A stretch of 64,000 nt of DNA from Oasisia sp. SBJ-2009 (GCA_964017155.1 OZ024855.1:57207435-57271434), one strand, 5' to 3'; positions 24,436 to 35,670 are shown, counted from the stretch's first letter. A program made the numbers and translations. The notes: generated by a model not told the origin, from the letters alone.

Positions 24436-24800
24436 TCATATTCTTTTCCTTTTGGTATAACTATTATAAAATTTGACTTTGTTTACATTTAATGTACGTT
24501 TGTTAGTATTAGGCCACACTGCAATTTTATGTAGTTCAGTATTAACCTCATCAATGATAGTGTGGAAATTTATGTGAGCATGGAACAAACTTGTGTCATC
24601 TGCAAACAGTATTGGCTCAGGGTCTGACACACTTCTCCATTATTATCAATGGGTCTAGTATGGATCCCTGGAGATAAGGTATTTTTTATACAACACATCT
24701 TGTGCTCTATCGTTAAGGTAACTTGAACCATTCACAAGCTATCCCTCTTATACCATAGCACTGAAGTTTTGTAATAAGGTGTTATGAACGTTTCAAGAAC
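24436..24800 (-). mobile_element. LINE reverse transcriptase fragment
   Basis: The minus strand reads, with frameshifts, NTLLQNFSAM...VNGSSYLNDRAQ...PEPILFADDTSLF...HKIAVWPNTNKRTLNVNKVKF. FADD-TSLF is the RT catalytic box, and the following WxxxNxLxLNxxKxK pattern is typical of CR1-like LINEs. Confidence 0.75.
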
Positions 24801-25010
24801 TCTTGTCATACGGACTATACAAAAAAAATTAGCACTACATGTGTAACTTTAGGACATTACATATCACATACACGTATTACTTGCCATGGACTGTGAATCT
24901 GTTCAGTTATTTATTCAGTGATCTATTTTTTTTTATTTATGAGTTTAATAATCTACATTGCTGAAAGTTGACAGATTTTTTTACTCACACTTTAATCAGT
25001 CAATATATAT

Positions 25011-25133
25011 ATAAAATAAAGTAGGATAATAAAACTGTAAATGGCCTATGTTATGAATATATATATATTATATATATATATATATATTCATAACATAGGC
25101 CATTTACAGTTTTATTATCCTACTTTATTTTAT
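25011..25133. repeat. Near-perfect 123-bp hairpin around an (AT)n centre
   Basis: The left arm (25011-25067) carries AGGATAATAAAACTGTAAAT and GGCCTATGTTATGAAT; the right arm is its exact reverse complement ending at 25133. The spacer is pure AT. The absence of mismatches over about 55 bases marks it as recent or under constant conversion. Confidence 0.9.
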
Positions 25134-25834
25134 CGTTTTATAATTTTACCATCTATTCTAATTAGTAACAATTTAATATATAGTTATACATAATTATACT
25201 TTCATATATAGTTTTTTACTGGGTAGACAGCCTTCTCATTTTACACCATTTTAAGGTGGCAGCCATCTGAGAATTACACTGCATGTTGCTGGCCATTAAA
25301 ATTCGAATAACTCCACCACCGATGCATGAAAATATATGAAATTAATTGCACTGTACATGGAATGATTGTGTGAATAAAATGTGTTATCAAAATTTATGTG
25401 TTGCAATCAATTACATTTTAGATCTTGAAACAAACTTCAACAATTATGATGACAAAATAAATAAGCAACTTCATGATGCTACATTATTAAACAATCTTAG
25501 AACACAAAACAGTGATCCTGTAGAAGTGACTAATGTAGCCATGGCATGTATGTTAGTTTTATCGTAGTAAAACATCAAATTCTGACGGTTAGTTTTCAAA
25601 TTATAATTGCTTTTATAAACAACGCCAACGCGACTGAAGACAACACTTGTTATGCCATAAATGCATAATAAAAAATGGCTATCGTTTACAGATCATATTG
25701 CTGAATTGAATATTCTTTTCGTATGTAAAATCAACACTTGAATAACAAAAGATAGCACACTCCTTTCATGCTCCCTTATCTGAAGCAATGTGACCATAAT
25801 GCATATTAATAAAATACCCTTAGGTTCTTAGTTC
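25134..25834. other. Non-coding stretch with one small frame
   Basis: A 73-codon plus frame at 25346-25567 (DCVNKMCYQNLCVAINYILD) has no recognised family. Nothing else was seen. Confidence 0.3.
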
Positions 25835-26170
25835 TAGACTTAGCCTTAGCCTAGCCCTAGCCTAGGTGGTTTCCTCCAAACAGCCCAACTTTGGGCTAAC
25901 GCAGGTGTTCTTCTCTAGAATTAGTTAGTCCACTACAGTACAGGTTACACATTTACCCCCTGTGTGGGATATTTTACTTCCCCTGGCATAGACACCAGAT
26001 AGAAGGGACCACCGGCTTTTAGTGTCTCCTCCGAAAGACACAGGCAAATGTGGAGTGAACAAAATTGCCTAAGGCTAAGGCTAAGTTTCGAAACGGCGGC
26101 AGGTGGGATTAAACCACCGTCCCCTCGATTGACAGTCCGGCGCTCTACCGCGCGACCACCGCTCCCCAAA
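25835..26170 (-). mobile_element. tRNA-derived SINE
   Basis: On the minus strand from 26170 the sequence begins GGTGGTCGCGCGGTAGAGCG (A-box-like) and then GGTTTAATCCC (B-box-like, near 26110), the split internal promoter of RNA polymerase III. The body continues with GGAGGAGACACTAAAAGCCG, a block typical of invertebrate SINEs, and ends in CTAGCC/CTAAGG tandem repeats near 25840-25865. The head cannot be a working tRNA because the acceptor stem does not pair. Confidence 0.8.
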
Positions 26171-26692
26171 ATAAATAAACCGAACGAAGTACGGACGGTG
26201 ATCCGATCAACAAAATGACTGTGCATATCGGCGAAATGAACATGCCGCCGACGGGTCATCTTCGTATCTCAACAACGAAAAGTCGCACAGACAACGTAGA
26301 TGGACGATAACAGGGTCTCCGTGATCGCTGTCAACATTATTCACGTTGCAAACATCGATATCCGACTCGAAATCGTCGAAAAATTATCTCAGTAATATCC
26401 GCCAAATGCCGCACAATGTCGGAGGTCAACCAGACGAACGCACTTCAACATTCTTCCAAATAAACTCGCTTAATTCGCAAACGATTTTTTTTCACAAGAT
26501 GGCGACAGCTCGTGTTTCCGTGACCTACACAGAGCTTAGATCAGCAGTTTGAGCTGGCTGGTTAATGTAAAAGAAGGATCTGATCGGGGTAAACGAAAGG
26601 CTCACGAACTGTGAGTTTACTGAGCGGTTTTGGACAGTCTGCGCGTACGAGGGAGGGGTTGGGCGGTTTTGGACGGTCTGCGTAGTAAAGAG
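26171..26692. other. Relatively GC-rich non-coding stretch
   Basis: A minus-strand acidic frame (DDFESDIDV near 26350-26380) vaguely recalls the acidic exon at 14362-14687. No gene was supported. GGACGGTCTGCG/GGACAGTCTGCG direct repeats lie at 26630-26690. Confidence 0.3.
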
Positions 26693-27540
26693 TTAATAAT
26701 ATACATTAATGAATTGTTTTATCAGTCGTAATGTTCTTATTGTAATGTTCAGCAACTTTGGCTGCCGGAGAATAAACGTTATATTATAATTATGTGTCAG
26801 TTTATTTTTGAATCTTTTATAAATACGTTCATTTTCAGTTGTTGGATGACATTTATATCTTTTTGTATAGATGTTTTTTCCTTGGTGGATGTTAAAATAC
26901 CTTTGGTGAGCCAATCATTGGTGTGCGATCTTACTTGATTTTTTCCCATGGTAGGCATTCCTCAGTATGATCATTTAGTATTCCAATGAATAAGACGAGT
27001 TATCATTATTTTAAGCCTATGTTATAGAAATTAAATTAAATATCCGATATATCATTACACATAATGTCAGACTTCATGAGATGTTCATGGATGTTGATTA
27101 TGATATTGTCTATGAAAGTTGCTGATTGTTGTGTGATTCTGGTAGGTTTGCTAATTGTTGGACGTAACATATTTGCAAATAAATTGAGCACAAAGTCTGC
27201 AATTAAATTATTAGTGTTATTTGTTAATAGGTCAATACTGAAATCCGCCATTACATTGTAGTATGCATGTATTTCTTTCATTCAAAATAGTTTTGAGCAG
27301 ATAGTTAATATTTCCATTAAAAGTGTCAGGTTTGTAGACATTTCAGAGTTTATTCATAAATATTATTTTAAACTTAAGCTATTTGAAACGTACATGCCAA
27401 CTCCACCTCTTGTTTTGGCGTGGGATTTGATAGTACTGTGTAATCTGGTATATTATAAACATCAATATTGTATGTCCTTTAACCAGGTCTCAGTTAATCC
27501 TTACAGTCAAAGTTGCAATTTAAAGATTTTAAGTTACATT
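26693..27540 (-). mobile_element. LINE endonuclease-domain fragment
   Basis: Reading leftwards, with frameshifts: TETWLKD (about 27480-27500), RGGVGMYVSN (about 27370-27400), MADFSIDLL, RPTISKPTRITQQSATFIDN (about 27100-27175), SDIMCNDISD, then WLTKGIL and YKRFKNKLTH in the linker. These match the endonuclease steps (GGGVaiYv; DFNiDLL; PTRiT-SaTLIDNI; SDH) of CR1-like LINEs. The catalytic Asn of DFN is Ser here, and the RT part is missing. Confidence 0.8.
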
Positions 27541-28290
27541 CAAGTTTTTAGATAAGCTTCTGCAATTAATTGATACTGTTGATAAAGTATTGTTTACTTT
27601 ACACTGCAGTTCTTGTAATTCGGAGTCACTATAGTAATTTCATTCTTTCAGGCAGTCTTGCAAGTTCGCTAAATCATGGTCTTATACTACATCATCTATA
27701 TTGAAACTTGGGTCATCTTCATTAACAGTCATGGCTAAATGAATTACACAGTGTTATTGAATGAATTCAGTCCAGCGCCTGCTGATTAATCGGACCTGTC
27801 CATGTTTGAATCCGTCAGTACAGTTTCTTTGTGTCCGTTCGTAAGCAAGTAGATGATCCTGTCATCATTCGACACGATCGGCATCATGCCCTCAATCGTT
27901 CTCGCCTTGCGTAGCAGGTCGGACCAGATTAGTGACCTTGATGAAGCCCGGAGAAAATGGCGGTGTTTCTTCATCCGACATGGTATTGGCTAAACAAATA
28001 ACTTGCGCCACGATAATTCCAGCAACTGTAAAATATGACGAAGCTTAGCCTGTACCCTGAAAGTGAAACTCCTGTGGAAGGGCTCAGCTAAGGTAGGGAC
28101 GGTTAGTATGTACGAAATGAACCAGGAAGATGCTGCTAGTCAGTCCTCCTTGCCAGTAAGCCAAGATGAAGACGATCTTCACAACGACAGACCTACTTGT
28201 GATGCACAATATCAGATGTATATTTAATTAGAAGACTGCCATGTGTTGCATTGTGTGTAATCAAAAGACGATCACTTCACACCACTCGCG
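27541..28290. other. Weak coding candidates only
   Basis: The minus frame at 27786-27974, and an overlapping ATG start reading MSDEETPPFSPGFIKV that stops early, might be a decayed LINE ORF1 start. A short acidic plus frame near 28109-28228 (MYEMNQEDAASQSSLPVS) is unrecognised. No splice-supported gene was found. Confidence 0.25.
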
Positions 28291-28309
28291 CGCACACACA
28301 CACACACAG

Positions 28310-28368
<59 letters not shown>

Positions 28369-28378
28369 CACACACACA
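28291..28378. repeat. (ACGC)n(AC)n microsatellite
   Basis: Same composition as the tract at 4403-4489. Located upstream of kringle unit 1. Confidence 0.95.
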
Positions 28379-28825
28379 TTCACCAGATTACGGCGCTGTT
28401 TTGAAGTAAGTGCACGCTTATGCATCAACACAATAATATAAATAATCAGTATAAATATACAGTATGTAGTCCAACTCATCGTCGCAAGCAAATGCTCTGC
28501 AAATTTAGTATTGTCAGAACCCTTGTACGAAGTTCGGATGTTAGTTGACTGGGTAGTAATACTTTACTTAGTCATTCTCGACTGCTTCACCTGTGAGAAC
28601 AGCGTAAATACCCGCCCCAATTTTATGATAACTGACTCTAGGGAATCCCAATGTAACGACGCATTTGACAATGATTCGACCAATCGCACGAGCAACTGAA
28701 CCGGTTTTGTGTATGCCAATATATACTTCTTCCCAACCAGTGCGTGTTTGTTGTTGTTGAAAAAGCTGTCATTCAGAGTTTTTACTGGCTGGCACTGACT
28801 AAATCAGGAACAGTCATCAAAATTT

Positions 28826-28966
28826 CACAATTAGCAATGTTCTACTCACTTCAACGTTTCAAATACCATCGGCAGCCTTCCTCAGGAACTGAATGGACAC
28901 TGCTTGTTAGATGATGGTGGTTGAAACGTTGAAGTGGGTACAACATTGCTAGTTGTAAAATTAAGA
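28826..28966. repeat. Short foldback repeat (MITE-like) in unit 1
   Basis: CACTTCAACGTTTCAA near 28849-28864 and TTGAAACGTTGAAGTG near 28921-28936 are inverted, as are AATTAGCAATGTT and AACATTGCTAGTT further out. It is absent at the equivalent place in units 2 and 3. Confidence 0.7.
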
Positions 28967-29452
28967 AATTTGTTTGAATAATATACTTCCAACTTGTTGA
29001 ACATTTTCACGAAGTAGGCTTATTGTTCATTGGAGATTTCCAGTACATCACTGTAAGAAAAGTGTTGATTGTCTGCGCAAATATACGATACGTTGTCACT
29101 TGAGGGTTTTTGTGAAACAATATATGTATTATTAGTGGTTCTAAAATAGCCTGATAGCTCATATTAATATCGTAGGCAATACCCTCCACCAGGTCGAAAT
29201 TTGAGTGATTGAAACCGATTGTTTAATCCAAGGTTTAGTTTCAGGCATTTGACAAAAGTTAGACCACTGGTCCAAAACCAGATTAATGAAAAAATACCTC
29301 TATGCACAACTCAATGGATAATTATTCGACCCATCTTGCCGGTTTTAATTTTATTTCTGAATTTCTCTTTATCGTTATTATGATCTACAAATATTGTGAT
29401 TCCGATGACAATAGAATGCCTCGCTGATGCTTTGTCTACATTACTATTGCAG

Positions 29453-29553
29453 CTGGGAAGGGCTGTTACAACGAGCCTAAAGGACTCGATTACAAAGGAA
29501 CATGGTCTAAGACAAAATCAGGTCTAACATGCCAGCATTGGAGTACAAACCGG
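29453..29553 (+). CDS. Kringle 1, first-half exon
   Basis: Follows a pyrimidine-rich acceptor ending TATTGCAG. The phase-1 start reads GKGCYNEPKGLDYKGTW, then SGLTCQHW. This gives kringle cysteines 1 and 2 and the YxGTW and SGxxCQxW signatures. It ends in phase 0 at CGG|GTGCGT, a donor weaker than the GTATGT of units 2 and 3. Reading through the donor is not supported because the second half lies 1.26 kb downstream. Confidence 0.85.
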
Positions 29554-30809
29554 GTGCGTGTGTATTAAGGAAAGTTACAAGATTCAGAAACACCTAATAC
29601 AGTAATTTGCATTACACTAGTACTGTGCAATGTATGAAAAGAGCAGGGCCATTCCGTGTGAAATCAATTGCTCAAATCATCGCCATACTCCAATTTTGAT
29701 GAAATGTTGCGCAGTTGTTGACTCACAAGAAAACTAAAAATTGCACATTATACAAAAAACTAGGTCAAGTACTGTTGAAGATATTGGTCACTGAACTTTG
29801 GGCCGATTTGCCTACTGACAGTAACTCTGCTTCTAAAAATTAGAAAGCTAGAAAACATAATAAGACATCTTTGGAAACCCAATAAATAGACATACGTATT
29901 CATTATCAATGAAGATAGCATTTATAATAATTTAACTTTGACGTCTGATTCCCAACTAATATCGAACGTTTGGTCTTTTCTAGAACATCCCATTGTATTA
30001 TTACACAAGAGTCATTGAACATATAGGGTTGAACAAATAATACTGTTCAGTGAATCAATCAATTTAATATACACAGGCGAGCCAATTGTCGGTCTGGAGA
30101 TCAGCAACTATCACACTGAATGGCAGCACAGTTGTTGGATCGCATAAATAATATCCCAATGGGCTTTCTTCTAATTAAATTTAGTACACGCATATTCACT
30201 GTTTAAATTGTTGATGGTGGAAATTTTTAACATGAACGGTTGTCATGGCTTAACTTCAGTGGTTGTTGACCATGTGAGTAAACCATGATATTTGTTATAT
30301 ATTCGCAAGCATCGTCGCATACTCTTTGGCAACTGTCAAAGTGAAGTCAACTCAGTCACAGGTTGTCACACACGTTTCTAGGTTGACTTAAGACATACTG
30401 CTAATTCCAAATGAATCACACGGAAGAGCACACGTGATGACATGCTTGGAATGGTAAACAAGCTTGCAGCAAAGACCACAATTCAAAGTCTAAGATGAAT
30501 GAATTATTTAACAAGAATTGGTTCTGCCTATGAAAAGCTTAAACGGATAAATGACTTAAAATGCAACATCATTCACCATTTGAATATTAAACACAGTGGG
30601 ACATAAACAAACAGTTTTTGAAACAAACTAACATGAATGGATACCATTGTGAAGTGACTTGTCTGGTTAGCTAACAAGCGCAATAAAAAGTACTGGTATA
30701 GGAATTATTATGACTACAAACAACCAGTCTTTATTTCGACCAAAACACGGTTTATGTAATTTGTCCAAAAGTAAAAGTAAAAATACAACCACGTATCATT
30801 CCCTTTCAG

Positions 30810-30996
30810 CCACACTACCACGGTTGTCACTTCGGTAGAAATGAAAACTATTGTCGTAACATGAAAGGTTCGGGTATACCACCCTATTGCATGGAACCAG
30901 TGCCTTGGTGCTACACTACGAACCGCTTCAAGAGATGGGAACACTGCGACATTGAAAAGTGCAAGAATATTGGGGCGGATTTGCCCGGTACAACTG
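30810..30996 (+). CDS. Kringle 1, second-half exon
   Basis: Acceptor CCCTTTCAG. The exon reads NYCRNMKG, VPWCYTTN and WEHCDIEKC, the C-terminal kringle signatures with cysteines 3 to 6. Two more cysteines are present (HGCHF and PYCMEP). After the last kringle Cys there is an 11-residue extension (KNIGADLPGTT) before a phase-1 donor G|GTGAGT; units 2 and 3 end right after the domain. Confidence 0.87.
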
Positions 30997-31107
30997 GTGA
31001 GTTCGTCTCTCCGATTTCTCGCCGTTCTTCATCTAGACCATTTCCCTTGTTGGAGCTGCCCAATCCATTCGTTTGCCCATCGCTAATACGGTTCTTTAAT
31101 GTCCATG

Positions 31108-31255
31108 TGCCGTATTCACGTCGCCCGGTTAAGCCTTCCTACCCGGAGGTAACGCTATCCGCCGGATAACGGCACGTGGTTCTGTATTCTTTTACTATCT
31201 ATAGGCGGTTACGTCATTTACCTCTGGGTAGTTTATCTGCTCGATGTGAATACGG
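31108..31255. repeat. Short foldback repeat downstream of kringle 1
   Basis: GTGCCGTATTCAC near 31108 and its near-reverse complement GTGAATACGGCTCC near 31247-31260 bound a 150-bp segment whose inner parts (CTACCCGGAGGTAA / TTTACCTCTGGGTAG) also pair. Confidence 0.7.
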
Positions 31256-31458
31256 CTCCAGATGTGTAATGTTTTAATAGTTTAATTTTTAAATGCGTAC
31301 ATATCTTTTTAATCGTCAAAAGGAATTGTCGTTACACCGGGTATAATTGACGAAACAATCAGCAGCTGTCGACGTCCTGCGCTTTTTCGACACAGTAACA
31401 AGCCGCAGTGCTTTTGCGCGTTAAGACGAAGACATCAAAGTGCTTCTTCTATGAAGGT

Positions 31459-31710
31459 ACGTTGTCGCGCTTACATTTTCCCTGTCGTTAAAAACGTTCC
31501 GATTAACGTTTCTGCGCATGCGCAATAAATGTAAAATCATCGATGTCCAGCGAAACAACAAAGTATTTTCGGTATAAATGCCACGAGCTGTTCGTTAGCT
31601 GTCCTGGCTGTGATGATTACTGTTAAGAGTTTCTTAAAATGTAATCCAATGGCAATGCAATAAAATATTACGTTTTTGATAAATCACTGTCACGTGATTT
31701 ACGCTTGCTA
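31459..31710 (+). mobile_element. MITE family C, half copy in unit 1
   Basis: Begins ACGTTGTCGCGCTTACATTTTCCC and continues through TTTCTGCGCATGCGCAATAAA and CACTGTCACG, matching one arm of 41811-42267. The other arm is missing; unrelated DNA and then the Gypsy fragment follow. Confidence 0.75.
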
Positions 31711-31979
31711 TTGCTACAGACCACACTACAATGATAGAGTGGGAATATGAGGAGGCAGAGGAGAGGCTAAGGCTAAGGCTTAGGCAATGAACACTACATA
31801 ATTATTTACTCCCAACTCTACTGCCATGATGCCTGTTTCTGTTTACTGAAATGGAATATATGCTTTTCATTGCAGGTCAACAAGAAATTGAACAGTGAAC
31901 TAGTGTGCTTAGTACCACTAGTTCCATATAGTTAATACACTATACTGGACAGTTATGACTACGACTATGCCTTGATCCA

Positions 31980-32343
31980 CAACACCTGAATCAAGCGCTC
32001 AAAAGAAATCACTACCAGATGTGCCAGACATCGACGATGTACTGCCACAGTTGGCAGAAGCCAAGTTCTTCAGCTTATGTGATGCGAAAGACGGTTTCTT
32101 ACAAGTGAAATTGTCTGACAAATCAAGTCATCTCACCACATTCTTGACCCCCTACGGCAGGTACAAATAGAAGCGAATGACATTTGGTATTTCAACCGCA
32201 CCAGAAGAGTTCCAGAGAAGACTCTCGAGTGCCTTGAAAGGACTCATCGGTGTATCAGTTGTGGCAGACGACATACTGATATATGGAAAAGATCAAGCAG
32301 AGCACGATTATAGTTTGAAATAATTTCTCTAACGGGCTCGTGA
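31980..32343 (+). pseudogene. Gypsy reverse transcriptase fragment
   Basis: Reads PDIDDVLPQLAEAKFFSL, DAKDGFLQVKL, TFGISTAPEEFQRR and VVADDILIYG, the catalytic DD box. A TAG near 32168-32170 and further stops near 32320 break the frame. Confidence 0.85.
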
Positions 32344-33018
32344 ATGTCAGAAGGTGTGAAACCGTATCCCAAGAAGGTGTGCGCAATCAGAAACATGGAA
32401 GCGCTCAGAAACTCAGAGGAAGTGAGAGGTTTCCTAGGACATGTGAACTACATGGCAACGTTCATGCCGAACTTATCAGCCGAGAGTGAGCCACTGCGTA
32501 GACTATTGAATCTACCCGATAAAGACTTCTGCTGGGGAGTAGACCAGAGAACTGCGTATGAGACTTTGAAACAAATGCTCACATCGGAGAAACTTCTGCA
32601 ATATTACGACAGCCGGAAGCCGATCGTAAGCCAGACAGATGCTAGTACAGCCGGACATGGTGCAGTCTTACTGCAGGAAGACAAACTAGTTGCCTATGCA
32701 TCAAGGTCTTTGAGCAAGAGTGAGTCGAACTATGCACCAATAGAGTTAAAATGCCTAGCGATCGTATTCGCCATGAACAAGTTCGACCAATACATCTTTG
32801 GCCACCCGAATGTCACTATTCACACAGACCATAGTCCACTGGAAGCGATCATGAATAAGTCACTGCTTGCAGCTCCTCAGAGAATACAAGCGATGATGCT
32901 AGCCCTACAGAGGTATGCATTCACAGTGACATGGAAACCAGGCAAAGAACAGATCATTGCTGATTTGTTATCACGTCACACATGTAACTGTGAACAGCCT
33001 GAAGAACCAGCTGCATGA
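32344..33018 (+). CDS. Gypsy RT connection and RNase H domain
   Basis: A 224-codon open stretch. It has the RT thumb motif (VRGFLGHVNYMATFMPNLS), then RNase H with TDAS (first catalytic Asp), YAPIELKCLAIVFA (catalytic Glu), HTDHSPLEAI (second Asp) and WKPGKEQIIADLLSR at the end (final Asp). All four acidic residues appear present. The ATG is not a genuine start: the domain is part of a larger polyprotein. It stops at TGA 33016-33018. Confidence 0.88.
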   Translation: MSEGVKPYPKKVCAIRNMEALRNSEEVRGFLGHVNYMATFMPNLSAESEPLRRLLNLPDKDFCWGVDQRTAYETLKQMLTSEKLLQYYDSRKPIVSQTDASTAGHGAVLLQEDKLVAYASRSLSKSESNYAPIELKCLAIVFAMNKFDQYIFGHPNVTIHTDHSPLEAIMNKSLLAAPQRIQAMMLALQRYAFTVTWKPGKEQIIADLLSRHTCNCEQPEEPAA

Positions 33019-33096
33019 GAGCACGTGTTTCAACTACAAAAACACGAGTCTGAGTGTCAACAGTTCTAGACGATCGACCCAGTCAGAGACTGTCCA

Positions 33097-33791
33097 GTGA
33101 CAGGTGCGCTGTATGTCACGATACAGAAGGAGACTGAACGTGACAAACTCCCACAACAATTATCGGAAGTCATCAAGAATGGCTGGCCGAAAGACGTAAC
33201 CGAAGTTCCATATTCAGTAAGGCCATGGTGGACATTTCGAGATGATCTAGCGATTCTCGATGGTGTTGTCTACAAGGGATCAAGAGTGGTAATACCAACC
33301 AGTATGCATATATACATGCTGAAACGTTTGCCTGTAAGCCACCAAGGGACCTACGTCGAGCAAGACAGAGCATGTTTTGGCACGAGATGGCAGTTGATGT
33401 GAAGCAACAAATTGCTAACTGTAAAGCATGCAGAAGAGATGCACCACAGCAGAAGAAAGAGATCATACTTAGTCACGCCATACCAAACAAGCCGTGGAGG
33501 AACGTAGGAATGGACATATTTACCCACAGCTCGATCAACTACTTAGTAATCGTTGACTACTTCTCAGACTACTTCGAATTTGAGAAACTGAGCGACATGT
33601 CATCAGCGACAGTGATAGAGATCTGCAAGAGATGCTTTGCGAGACTAGGAATACCAGAAACCGTGGACTCAGACACGGACCTCAGTTTTCTGCACGTGAA
33701 TTTGCTATCTTTTGCAATGAGTGGGACTTCTAGCATACAACCAGCTCGCCGTATCACTCCCAGTCCAATGGGAAAGCCGAGTCAAGTGTAA
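33097..33791 (+). pseudogene. Gypsy integrase, frameshifted
   Basis: The first frame carries VVYKGSRVVIP and VSHQGTY (the His pair region); the second, from 33372, carries CKACRRDAPQQ (the Cys pair) and the core GMDIF, YLVIVDYFSDYFEF and ARLGIPETVDSDTD. The catalytic Asp residues are visible. The DDE Glu region (NGKAESSVK) is out of frame near 33765-33800, and later pieces read ALLEYRNTSP near 33838-33870. Not functional as it stands. Confidence 0.82.
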
Positions 33792-34380
33792 AATTGGCGA
33801 AGATCGAGACTCTTGAAACGAGCTGCAGATCCACAACTTGCACTGCTAGAATACAGAAACACGAGCCCGATAGAGAGACGACGAGGTCTATCATACCGCA
33901 GCTGGACTGTGGTCGAACCGATGACAAATCAAACCGTACTGAGAAAGAGAGGAAACTCAGAAGGACACAGTACCACTACAACAACCATGCGCGAGACTGA
34001 CCTCCAATAATAGAAGGTTCCCCGTACTTATAAGAGACTTCACATCGCACAAGCAAAAGTGGAAAGATGCGCATGTGTTGAAACAACTAAATGATCGCTC
34101 GTAAAGTGTTGTTTCACAAGGGCAAGTCCTACGTAGAAACCATAAACACCTACTAACACAAAACACAGTGATGTATGACGACGTAGATAAGCCGATCACT
34201 ACGGATGATCCGCTGAATCAAGTGCAATCCGTTCCAGTCGACAATTAGGGAACGAACGCCGACAGCAGTGTGCAGTCGACCGACGATGTTACACAGATCG
34301 TCACAACCAGAAGTGGTCGTATGATTAGGTCACCTAAATGGCAGAAAGACTATTCCCTTTGATGTGGACAAAAGCCCTGT

Positions 34381-34830
34381 GTGTGCGCGCCTATTAAACA
34401 TGTGCTTTCTATCCGAATTATAGTCATTATCATACTATTAGATAGAGAACACACGAAGAACACACACAGGGCACTCACTACTGAGGTAATTAAGAACATT
34501 AACTGCTAGCTTTATCGTTTTTACATAGAAGACTATGTATTTTTCGCATCTTTCTGATGTTGTTTTGTAGATATTGAATAGTGTTGGTTTAACCCCATGA
34601 TATCAAATAGCCATGCGGTAGATCGTTTTAAGTTCTTAAACATTGCCTTCGTCCACCTGGAGTTCAGGGACTTGACACTGTTCCTAACCTCCAAAGACCC
34701 CATCCCTTCCCCGACAATGATTAGGCAGGTGTACACTGCATGTGTCAGATGTTGCATGGGTGCACGATGCGCACCAGAGCATGCCTACCAGGTTAGATTT
34801 GGGATCGAAAAGAGCATAAGAACGAGTTGT
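34381..34830. other. Remnant of the unit-1 post-EGF intron
   Basis: From about 34490 the sequence aligns by eye with what follows the EGF exons of unit 2 (42870 onwards) and unit 3 (54080 onwards). No EGF exon is found in front of it. No separate gene recognised. Confidence 0.5.
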
Positions 34831-34859
34831 GAAATATCCCCGTATAAAACAAACTGTAG

Positions 34860-35066
34860 TCACCATGTAGGAACAAAATAATGATCATACGGTTTCGCAC
34901 GAATGCAATTTTGTTGAAACCAATTACGCCAAACAATACGTGCCATGATGTCGGCACTTTCACTGAGTTTGGCAGACTTTCCTCCCGTTTTCAGAGTAAT
35001 TATATCAAATAGAGCCCGTTTATACCAGCTCTTCTGTATCCCTGGCACATCCCTTACAAAATTCAT
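34860..35066 (-). CDS. Hypothetical ORF within repeat E
   Basis: A 68-codon frame (GIQKSWYKRALFDIITLKTGGKS and later MARIVWRNWF). The DNA around its start (CTGACGTTGAAAG...AAGGGATGTG...GAAGAGCTGGTA) recurs at about 62530-62590, so it is probably repeat-derived rather than a host gene. Confidence 0.25.
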   Translation of the reverse strand: MNFVRDVPGIQKSWYKRALFDIITLKTGGKSAKLSESADIMARIVWRNWFQQNCIRAKPYDHYFVPTW

Positions 35067-35189
35067 CTTTCAACGTCAGCCAATGCAATCGCCCACGAGG
35101 AGTGTGGTCGGCTTCCGGTCATGTGATATGATATCTTGAGTGAGTTCAGCGACCCGCTGCTCGTGTTACATTAGCCTCGGTTACCCAGA

Positions 35190-35670
35190 CTCCGTGAGGT
35201 GGCAGCACTTTTAAGCCCCCTCAACTACGCCTGGGACAGTATATATGCTTAAGTTTCTACATCCGGGCAGCCTTACCCCAGAATAGGGTAGAGACGCTGA
35301 TTGGCTCTCAGGCCAACTATGAAATAAAAATTTAAATAACGATATAGTTTTACAAGATAATAATATCATTTGAAAAGTATTCACCATTGAACTTATATTA
35401 ACACAACAGTAAGTAAAAATTCAAATTTACCGTTGTTTATAAAATAAGAATTACGGCAGGATTAACCAGTATCCGTGAGGTGGCAGCATTGTCTAGCCCG
35501 ACACGGATAGCATACAAATTAAATAAGGAAACCTTTTGATCAAATAATGCTGTATTATAAAAACTATTAAAAATTAAACTTATATTAACCCAAAATAAAT
35601 AGAAATACAAATTTGCAGTTGTTTATAAAAAAAATATTACGGCAGTGTCCGTGAGGTGGCAGCATTTTAT
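35190..35670. repeat. Tandem-like repeat with CCGTGAGGTGGCAGCA motif
   Basis: The 16-base motif occurs at 35192-35207, 35473-35488 and 35649-35664. Two of them are preceded by similar sequences (ACTTATATTAAC, CAAATTT, GTTGTTTATAAAA, ATTACGGCA), giving a degenerate unit of roughly 180-280 bases. Confidence 0.75.

Larger units (their letters stand above)
31960..34380 (+). mobile_element. Gypsy-type LTR retrotransposon fragment (pol only)
   Basis: Plus-strand pol order is reverse transcriptase, RNase H, zinc-binding and core integrase, as in Gypsy/Ty3 elements. No LTRs, gag or protease were found, so both ends are lost. The last codons read TRSGRMIRSPKWQKDY (about 34308-34360), typical of the end of such pol polyproteins. 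The element has several stops and frameshifts. It occupies the place where unit 1 should have an EGF exon. Confidence 0.88.
28480..35150 (+). repeat. Kringle/EGF tandem unit 1
   Basis: Shares exon and intron sequence with units 2 and 3. Landmarks are GAAGTTCGGATGTTAGTTGAC at the left, the two kringle exons, an intron block GAGCAGGGCCATTCC, a block with CAAATGAATCACACGG, and at the right ACTGCTAGC...TTTTTACATAGAA...TTTCTGATGTTG near 34500-34560. The middle, where an EGF exon is expected, is replaced by a partial MITE and a Gypsy pol fragment. Confidence 0.75.

Noticed and set aside
25346..25567. Small host gene
   Set aside because: No splice support and no recognisable motif; reported only within the gap description.
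26095..26170. Possible functional tRNA gene
   Set aside because: A and B boxes are present but acceptor and anticodon stems do not pair properly, and a SINE body follows.
31960..34380. Complete LTR retrotransposon or endogenous retrovirus
   Set aside because: No LTR pair, gag, protease or envelope was found; only decayed pol remains.
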